Position numbers and translations under genes: made by a program. A DNA stretch of 64,000 nt from Trichosporon coremiiforme (lineage: Eukaryota; Basidiomycota; Tremellomycetes; Trichosporonales; Trichosporonaceae), in contig BCJJ01000012.1 of NCBI GenBank assembly GCA_039545355.1, positions 885,067-949,066 on the forward strand, read 5' to 3'. Position 1 is the stretch's first letter. Each line of letters opens with the position of its first letter. This document shows positions 56,886 to 64,000 of the stretch, piece by piece. The notes beneath the pieces were generated by a model. That model worked only from the letters and a program-made list of their open reading frames with translations, was not told the DNA's origin and did no database searches.

Positions 56886-57387
56886 GTTGACAGTGCAGTG
56901 GCCCGTTGAGAGTTTGAGAGTTGTGCAAAGTGGAATCGAGGATGAGCTTGCAAGATGATAGGGAAACAGGTCAGTGATGGCGACGAGTGGCGTGAAACAT
57001 CCGTTAGGTCGGATCGTGAGGCGCGTGAGGCGGATGAGTCAACCGACAGCCGCACGTGGGGAAGAGACCGACCCCGGTGCGCCGCGTTCCCAGCTCGGGC
57101 AGGGGATTCGAGCAGCTCATGCTGCCTGTGGAGTTGTGGAGTGAGTTGTTGCAGAGCCACGAGTGGATGATTGGCAAGACGCAAGTGAGGGAGACGACAA
57201 TTCGACGGTGGATGAAACAGGTCAGCCTGGCCGGTTGAGTCGACCTTCTGGTGTCCCGGACCGGCGCCCTCAAGCTCAGCATAGCACAAATGGCACAATC
57301 AGCGCCTGAGAGCGCAGAGTCAGCTTAGTACGATATCCGCACGAGATCTCATCACCCACCATGCATTCGCCTGTAGACGTGGTACGA
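56886..57387. other. Spacer within the F-box-like array
   Basis: About 500 bp. A moderately long open frame on the minus strand at 56882-57298 has no family similarity and is taken as non-coding. Confidence 0.4.
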
Positions 57388-59077
57388 TCAGTCGCTGCTA
57401 ATATACCCATCGCTTTCCATGAACACATCCTCAGCACTGGCATCTTCGTCGTCGTCGTCATCGTTGTCGTCGTCATCTTCCTCCGAGCCATATTCACCGA
57501 GGCATAGGTCCTCACTCCCTGTCATTGACTCGTCTTCGTGCTCAGCGCTGCTGCCCTCTTTATCATACCCCAAGCCGTACTCGTCATAGCGGGACGCCTC
57601 ACTTCCTCCCATCGACTCGTCATCGTCAGAGTAGCCCTCCGACTCCTCGGCTGCGGGTTGCGTGCTAGCCTCGTCCTCCTTCGAGTCTGATCCCGAGTCA
57701 TCTTCGTCTTCGGAATCGTAGTCATCACCACTCGACTGGTCACTGTCAGAGCTTGACGTATCCCCCCTCGCAATGGAGAGAGGCTCGTAAAGCAGAATGT
57801 CCACGGATGATGAATCGGATCGCGGATAGTCGATGAGACTGTCCCCGGTGTGGTATTGTGTGTTGACGATGAAATTGAATTCCGCCCCAAATTTGGTTCG
57901 AACGTCGATGATAAACTTTCTCGGAGCCCATTCTTCGAAGACGTACTCGGCGTATCCATTCGGCGAGAGATCATCGTACTCATCCATTTGCCAAGGGTCC
58001 AGAACTAGGTCGAGCTGGAACGCTGAAAGTTGAGGAGGCATATCCTTGGACAGCCACTCGGGAGCTACTGGGGGCACAGCGGGTGCATCGGGGCTTGGGA
58101 AGTCGATGTGTATAGTGAGACTTTCGAGATCTGGAAACCGCGTTGCGTCGATTCGATTCATGATTGTAGTGGCCGCCTGGGAGGCATCTTCAAATGCCTC
58201 TGTGCAACATAACACCTCCAGACCGAGAAGGCCGACGCCTGCCACATCGGCGAGCATGTCCAGTTCATCGAAAAACATGAGTCGCCATAGGATACTGTGA
58301 GTCGCGACACCCAGCGCCTTGCCGCGGCGCAGAACGTGAAACCAATCTGGGCGGCTGCTATCGGTACCCCAAAGTGACAGTTGGTAGGCGGGCAAGCGGA
58401 GAACATCCAGCAAGATGAGCTCTCCACGGGCATCACGATCGAAAGATGCTATCGACCACCGATCAGCAGTGACGCTTTCTTCCAGGTGATACCAGCATTC
58501 GTAGTCCAAGCCCTCCGGAAGGTGGCGAACCTTGGGAGCACAGAAGGCTGATCCTGTATGGCGAACCTTTTCCACCATGCGAAGCTCGTCCGGAGGTCGC
58601 CCTGAACAGTTCTTTTGCGCGAATCGAAGGTAAACGTCCCCAGTAGTGTTGAAGGCAACCCTGCGGGCGTTGGGAAAGAAGTCAAGCATCTCGGCCATGG
58701 AATCCCACCGAGAACACAAAGGAAGGCAGCCGCCGGCTCGAATCGCGTTTACGCCAGCAGCGTACAGTCTTGTGCGTTCCTGATGTCAACGGCCGGCACC
58801 GACATGGACTTACCTCGCAAGTACTGTCCCATGGGAACTCGTCCAAGTCGACCGAAGGGTAAAGCAGGAATGCGATGTCGCGGAATGTAGCCCTATCCAG
58901 AGTGAGATACGCCAGCAAAGTTTCCCTCCGTGCTTGTAGGCGCAGCTCAAAGCTCTCGGCCTCGTTTGCGGCAGCGGACGCCAGAGTTTGCAAGATCGAG
59001 AGACGGATATGTGGTATAGACCAGACGCGGCTGGCAGCCGTCGCAGCCCTCGCTCTTGAGGGATTGAAGCTGCTCAT
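57388..59077 (-). CDS. F-box-like family protein with long acidic tail, copy 3
   Basis: Model: complement(join(57388..58779, 58814..59077)), 551 residues, intron 34 bp (GTAAGT donor). Exon 1 has the family module (RVWSIPHIRLSILQTL...AYLTLDRATFRDIAFLLYPSVDLDEFPWD). Exon 2 has LYAAGVNAIRAGGCLPLCSRWDSMAEMLDFFPNARRVAF, LPAYQLSLWG, FPDLESLTIHIDF and KFIIDVRTKFGAEFNFIV in the family order. It differs from its neighbours by a C-terminal extension of about 130 residues made almost entirely of Asp, Glu and Ser (for example EEDDDDNDDDDDEDASAED). The role of the tail is unknown. Confidence 0.75.
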
Positions 59078-59447
59078 GTCGGTGAGGGTGTGCGCCGCCA
59101 CTCAGGTAAATACATGGCAAGAGTGATGTGTGAGATGAAAGTAGCGAGGGTGTGTTATGAAGACGTGAAGTCAACAGACGATGAAACCCCCGTCAGCACC
59201 GCGCGGTTGACTCAACCCGCGGGGCCCAGATCTGCGCCCCACACCGACAGTGGCCAGACGACGATCATCTGCAACCTCGCCTTCCTTCCTTGCACCTGCG
59301 CACTTGCGCGTTGAGGCCGGCAGTCGTCATACCTATGGTGAGCACAAACTCCGTTCCCGAGGTGCAGGGAGATAGAAGGCCAGGTCCGAGCTCCTAAATC
59401 CACAACAGTGCATGCACACTACCCAGGTGGCCACAAATGGCCGAACC
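59078..59447. other. Spacer within the F-box-like array
   Basis: About 370 bp, 3' flank of copy 4 and promoter of copy 3. No coding sequence. Confidence 0.4.
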
Positions 59448-60703
59448 TTACGCCACAGCCTCATTCACCAAAGCCTGCAGCTTGGGCCCCTTGGTGGCAT
59501 AGTTTGTGACAACTCGCACAGTGATCTCCGAATCCGGCCCAGTCTCCTCCTTCAAGCGGCGCAGCGTCTTCAACGGCAACCTGTCCTCGGGGAAGGGTCC
59601 TGTGCTCTCGGGTTGGTTCAGCGTGAAGGTGTAAACTGAGAGCTCGATGTGGACCTTCTTCAGATTCGGCGGAATCGGCTGGGAAAATGGCTCCCCAAAG
59701 TCTCCTCCCGGCTCAATGAACACCTCCATCTTCTCGAGCTTCGGATACCGCTCGGCTGTGAAGACGTCGAACACGGCGCCGAGGTTCATCTCGACCTCAT
59801 GCAGACGCACCCAGCGCAGGTCGCTGCCGACCGCCTCGCTGAGAACGTTGAAGTAGTTGACGTACTGTGGTGTGCTGCCCGTGTCGATGCCGAGGATGGG
59901 GATACTGTGGTGCTTGCGCACGCGGAACGCGTTGATCCAGAGGTTCGCGTCCAGCATGCCGTCCGACGTCTCGAAACTGAGCCAGCGGATCGGCTGGTTC
60001 AGAATCGGCGGCAGTTCCCAGTTGAGCAGGACGCGCATGAGGTTGTTATTCGGAATGTTGCCCGCCATGAATGTGTCCATGTCGAAGATGTCTGGCGTCA
60101 CGACGACATCGTGAAAGTGCGCATGCTCGAGTTCGGCCTGTGCCGGGGCGAAGAACATGTCCCGCGGCAAGTTCGCGGGGCTGACGGAGATCCTCGTGAT
60201 GAAGTTGGGCACATCGGGGATGCAGCACTCGGAGTGTCCGGAGCGATACAGCGTCGTGCGCCGGCTGTTCCTCCGGTCCATCGGGAAGTCGAACTCGTCT
60301 ACATTCGGGAACTGCTCCAGGAGCGCCGCTAGTGTCCAGTCATGGCACATGGGCAGCGTGCCCTCCATGTTCAGCCGTTTTACACCCATCGCATACCAGC
60401 GCAACCGGTCCTGCGATTGCGTCAGTATGTGCGAACACAGCAAACACCTCCACTACCCACGCTGTCGGGGCAGTCCCATGGGAACCGGTCGAGAGAGACG
60501 GACGCATGAGTGTGCCGAGCGCACTCGCGGACGGACGCCTTGTCGAGCCTGCTGATGCATCGCCGGAAGAACTGGGATTTCTGGATCTGCGAGGTGAACA
60601 GCTCGGCGCAGGTGTCGAGAATCGCCTCGCGCAGGTGTCCGATGCCCCAAACCTGGCTCGCGGCTGTTTGTTTGCGCTCGGGAGAGCTTGCAGACTCCAT
60701 CAT
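59448..60703 (-). CDS. F-box-like family protein, copy 4 (divergent)
   Basis: Model: complement(join(59448..60410, 60461..60703)), 401 residues, intron 50 bp with GTGGGT donor. Exon 1 retains the shape of the module (SQVWGIGHLREAILDTC...VSLDRFPWDCPDS) but is more diverged. Exon 2 continues DRLRWYAMGVKRLNMEGTLPMCHDWTLAALLEQFPNVDEFDFPMD, matching the AAGV...LP.CSRW...FPN pattern, then LRR-like strands (LDANLWINAF, YPKLEKMEVFIEP, LKKVHIELSVY). The conserved phase-0 intron between the two parts shows common ancestry with copies 2 and 3. Confidence 0.7.
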
Positions 60704-63183
60704 CAGGGTTGCAGAAACGAGGCCCTCGGCGTGCCTCTGCGTGCGAACCTAGGGGGTCAGAAGTGGGAGCAATAGCTCTAGCCGAGAGCGTAGCGTAGAT
60801 TTGGACCGTAACTCTGGAATTGAAGGTGAGAAGAGGTTAACATGGCCGGGAAGTTAAGACTTTTGGTAACAGGTACAGGTAGGTGGAGGTTGGTGAGCGG
60901 GTCTTACGTCACCTGATGGCGACGATCTGTGCGGTGAGAGGCGTACTCCAGGTCTATTGTTCAATGGCGTCGACACGATCGGAGACGGCGTCGTCGTTGT
61001 TTGCATGTTGTGTAGTTTCGGAAAGTCAGTTGGGAGGGTGAGCAAACGATCGCACCTGTGAGTTGTGGTGTGGCTGCAACAGCACAGACGGTCAGCGATG
61101 TGATCGTCAGCTGGCCGCCCCCAACTAGCCCCAGTCCAAGCCCGCAAGTCAGTACACGCTCCCGAGTCCGTGTCTGTCAGCGGCACGCCGGAGTCAGGTC
61201 TGGAAAGGCCAGACTTGCCCGAATCTGAAATGTCTGAGATCGCCTGACCTCCTTTCGCGCATCTCGGCGCATTTCACGGGCCACTTCAGTCGATCTAGCG
61301 CAGATCCTCCGTCGTTCATCATCAGCGGCGCCCAAGATTTCGGTTTTGGCGGGGATTACGTCTACAATCTGGGGGCCTAGATATGTTGTGATGCGGGGCA
61401 GGCAGCGAGTACTCTGGGGTCCGAGGCATGCGCGCGAGGCAGATGAGGCAGATCTCATTCAGCCCATCCCGGGCGGGAGGATGCCGGAAAGAGTCGCTTG
61501 TGAACTGCCTATCTCGCAGGAATGTCGCTGCAATGGGTCCACTTCGCCACCAAGAGAAGGACCCGGCTAGGTGCAGCTGATACCCATGAGCACAAGCCAC
61601 CGGGTCCTGGCTTCCGGCTCGTGCGGTCGAGTTGTCACCATTCGAGGAGCGAATATGTTCGTCGGTGATCGTCGCGGGAGCTGAAAACGCCTCCGCATCC
61701 CCAGACGGGGTTCTCCGGCTTTGCGCAGCTCAGGCGAGGGCTCTGCCCTACGTGCACCCGTCCCGGAAATGGATCTGCTGAACGTGCAAAACCGGTGTAG
61801 AGTGCAAGGGGGAGGTCAGGAGGGTGAGCCGCATGGCTCGTTCCGAGAAACGGGCCGTTTATTCTGGGACAGGTACCAGAACGGTGGCTTGCTTGGCTTG
61901 TGGCGTGTGGGTGCTCTGGGTCACCCGACCCCTCCACTCGCTGGGCCTCGGGTCATATTCGGCGGGTTGGGGGCACCATCGCCGCGCAATGCCGGGGCTC
62001 TTCCTCCATCTGTTGCCCCGCGTCCTCCGAACCCCGGCTAGAATGCTGCGTCGCCCACCCCATGGGAACGCTTTGCATGCACCGCTTCCAAAAGAAATGC
62101 AGATTCCGCATTCCGTGTACAGGACACAGATGGAGTACAGGTCGACGCGGAGAGGTGTGGACAGTAAGTCTGAGTATTTCCGAGGTATTAGCGTAAGCTA
62201 CAGACCTCTAGTTGTCAACCGAGGCAGTGGAGTCATGGTAATCCGCACTCCGACGAGCTCGCCGGGGGCTCTCCGTGGATTATCCGAGCCCAACTGACGG
62301 AGAGCGGGGCTGCGTGTTGGGCCATCACGGGCGCGCCGTCGAGGTTTGAGGACCCGGCGGAGGTGGTGCAGGGCTGCAAGTCGGCAGACGACCAATTCCG
62401 GGTCGTTTTTCCCACATTTTTCCGCCGCGAATCCAACTGCGGATCTTGCCCCTGTGCTTGCGAAAGCTAATTCCTGCGCTATCTCGCCCGATCAAGCGAA
62501 AGAGGACACGAGTGACTGGTTGAATCAATGGGGGGCATGAACGGAATGCTGATGCGTGAGACAAAACAACGGCCGGAGACCGCAGGGCGGAGCCGCAGGG
62601 CGCTACTGAGGAACGAGGACGAGGAAACAGTCACGGGCACGGTGGGCCGTGCGGGCGCTTGCAGGTTGCGGCTCAGCGGTTCAGCGCGGCTTTGCGCGAT
62701 GCGGCGCATACGGGCCACTGCTGGTTCGGGCAGCATGACTCGCAGCGCGCGGGTGAGGCTACTCTGGAGCTCTGGAGTTCTGCGGGACATGCGCGTCAGG
62801 CAGTCATGGTACCAGGAGCCGGCGCGTGGGGGCTTGGCTGGGCACCATATCTGCCGCAGTCCCGCCGAGGGCCAGGACCACAGCCCAGCAGGCATCAAGG
62901 CTCAGGGCCAGAGGATCACCTGGGACCCCACACCCGTTCATCACGTCTCCGCAGGTCAGGTTCGCCAGGCTTTCCCGGCCAGCCCAGCGTTAACTTTCCA
63001 GCCGACCCGTTTTGAATGCGATGCTATAAAGATGCCATCGCTCTCTGCCCCATTCATCGCCGTCCCTCACGCCTCACCAGTCGACGACACCCTCCTCTTC
63101 AGCTGCGCGCGGCGCTCCTCCACTCCACACTCTTTCTTCTTCTCCACCTTCGCCAGCCCCCCGACAACCACCCATTGCCCAGC
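60704..63183. other. 2.5-kb gene-free stretch, right end is transporter promoter
   Basis: No credible exon chain, RNA gene or transposon end recognised. The last 150 bp before 63184 are pyrimidine-rich (cgccgtccctcac..., ctcctccactcc), a typical fungal leader, with a TATAAA at 63024-63029. Confidence 0.45.
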
Positions 63184-64000
63184 ATGGTCGCAGCAGGAAC
63201 CGCTGGCGCTGGCGCCGTCACTGACGGCCTCTCGAGTATCTTGGCCGGCAGGGATATCCGATGGTACAAGGGCCACTACCTCAGGCTCACCATGATCTGT
63301 GTAAGTCGGCACACAAGAGCGACAAGAACACGGCGCTGACTCATGCACAGCTTCTGATCATCATCACGTCCATGACCAACGGTTACGATGGTTCCATGAT
63401 GAATGGTGAGTAGACTGAGAACGCCCGCCCCGCACCTCTTGTGTGGCACACCGGCACACCTTCACCCACCATCACGCGACCCCGTTGATCTGTGGCAGTC
63501 GCCATCTCGCAACTCTATCCTCTCCGTCGTCCATTGTGCTTCCATCTGCAACATGCTTACACGTCCACAGGTCTCCAGTCTGTCAAGAACTGGCAGGAAT
63601 ACTTCAACAGCCCCTCCGGAACAACACTCAGTTTGTTCAACGCCATTCAGAACATTGGCACCATCGCCGGTCTTCCCTTCGCCCCCTACGTCTCTGACTG
63701 GTTCGGCCGTCGTTTCGCCATCGCCTTCGGATGCTGCCTCATGCTTCTCGGCACTGCGCTGCAGACTGCGTGCCAGAACTTTGGCATGTTCATCGCCGCC
63801 CGTGGCATCATCGGTTTCGGCCTTTCGTTCTCGTGTCTCGCCTCCCCCGTCCTCATCACCGAGATCGCCTTCCCCACCCACCGTGCTCCTCTCACTTCCA
63901 TGTACAACTCGACCTGGTACTTGGGGTCAATCGTTGCCGCGTGGACGACATTCGGCACTTTCCGCATCCAGAACACCTGGTCGTGGCGTATCCCGTCGCT
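63184..64000 (+). CDS. MFS sugar transporter, 3' end outside window
   Basis: Model: join(63184..63300, 63351..63405, 63571..>64000), 200 residues visible, introns 50 and 165 bp. Exon joins read MICLLIIITSMTNGYDGSMMNGLQSVKNWQEYF, the first transmembrane helix and loop of fungal hexose/lactose-permease-type transporters. Then FNAIQNIGTIAGLPFAPYVSDWFGRRFAIAFGC contains the D-x-x-GRR signature between helices 2 and 3, followed by helices 3 and 4 (RGIIGFGLSFSCLASPVLITEIAFPTHRAPLTSMYNSTWYLGSI). It is a proton-coupled or facilitative sugar carrier of the plasma membrane; the substrate cannot be called from this part. Confidence 0.88.

Overview
The window is nuclear DNA of a filamentous or yeast-like fungus, most likely a basidiomycete of the Tremellomycetes (Trichosporonales-like). 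This is inferred from the GC-rich coding sequence, the dense gene packing on both strands and the very short spliceosomal introns (mostly 32-50 bp, GTRAGY donors, CTGAC/CTAAC branch sites close to the acceptor). The gene set is eukaryotic: TOP3 with GRF fingers, IMP3, DIM1, YAE1, PUP3, SHMT, a La-motif protein and F-box-like arrays. The species is not determined.

Left part (1-41.5 kb) is mostly housekeeping. In order: the 3' part of a large Ser/Pro-rich protein with coding tandem repeats; a secreted GPI-type aspartic protease whose pro-region holds three Kex2-punctuated repeats; a 4.1-kb gene-free stretch; an FGGY sugar kinase; a single long reading frame that fuses the mitoribosome assembly factor Rsm22 to ketopantoate hydroxymethyltransferase (PanB); DNA topoisomerase III with two GRF fingers and four zinc knuckles; a possibly dual-targeted serine hydroxymethyltransferase; a TRIC-like membrane protein; an AlkB-like dioxygenase; a mitochondrial NDP kinase; a GH13 alpha-glucosidase; IMP3; a La-motif RNA-binding protein; DIM1; YAE1; a Rad51 paralogue; and proteasome beta-3 (PUP3). 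Most intron-containing models here were rebuilt exon by exon and stay in frame.

Middle accessory block (41.5-53.3 kb) is a dense cluster of small, apparently lineage-specific genes. Four (one of them broken) encode a variant GRF-type zinc finger followed by low-complexity sequence and a C-terminal coiled coil. In all four a phase-0 intron interrupts the finger at the same place, inside its first C-x-H pair. Between them lie a tandem array of an unrelated family (shared PWTQ and DGTGY motifs; one of three copies is frameshifted), several coiled-coil proteins and at least one further relic. The pattern is local duplication and decay.

Right accessory block (53.8-60.7 kb) is a head-to-tail, minus-strand array of four F-box-like paralogues with one conserved intron position. 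The leftmost copy is a clear pseudogene. A 2.5-kb gene-free stretch follows, and the window ends inside the 5' part of an MFS sugar transporter.

The observations most worth following are the Rsm22-PanB fusion, the Kex2-type repeat peptides carried by the protease, the GRF-finger/coiled-coil cluster, and the one-knuckle-per-exon tail of TOP3.
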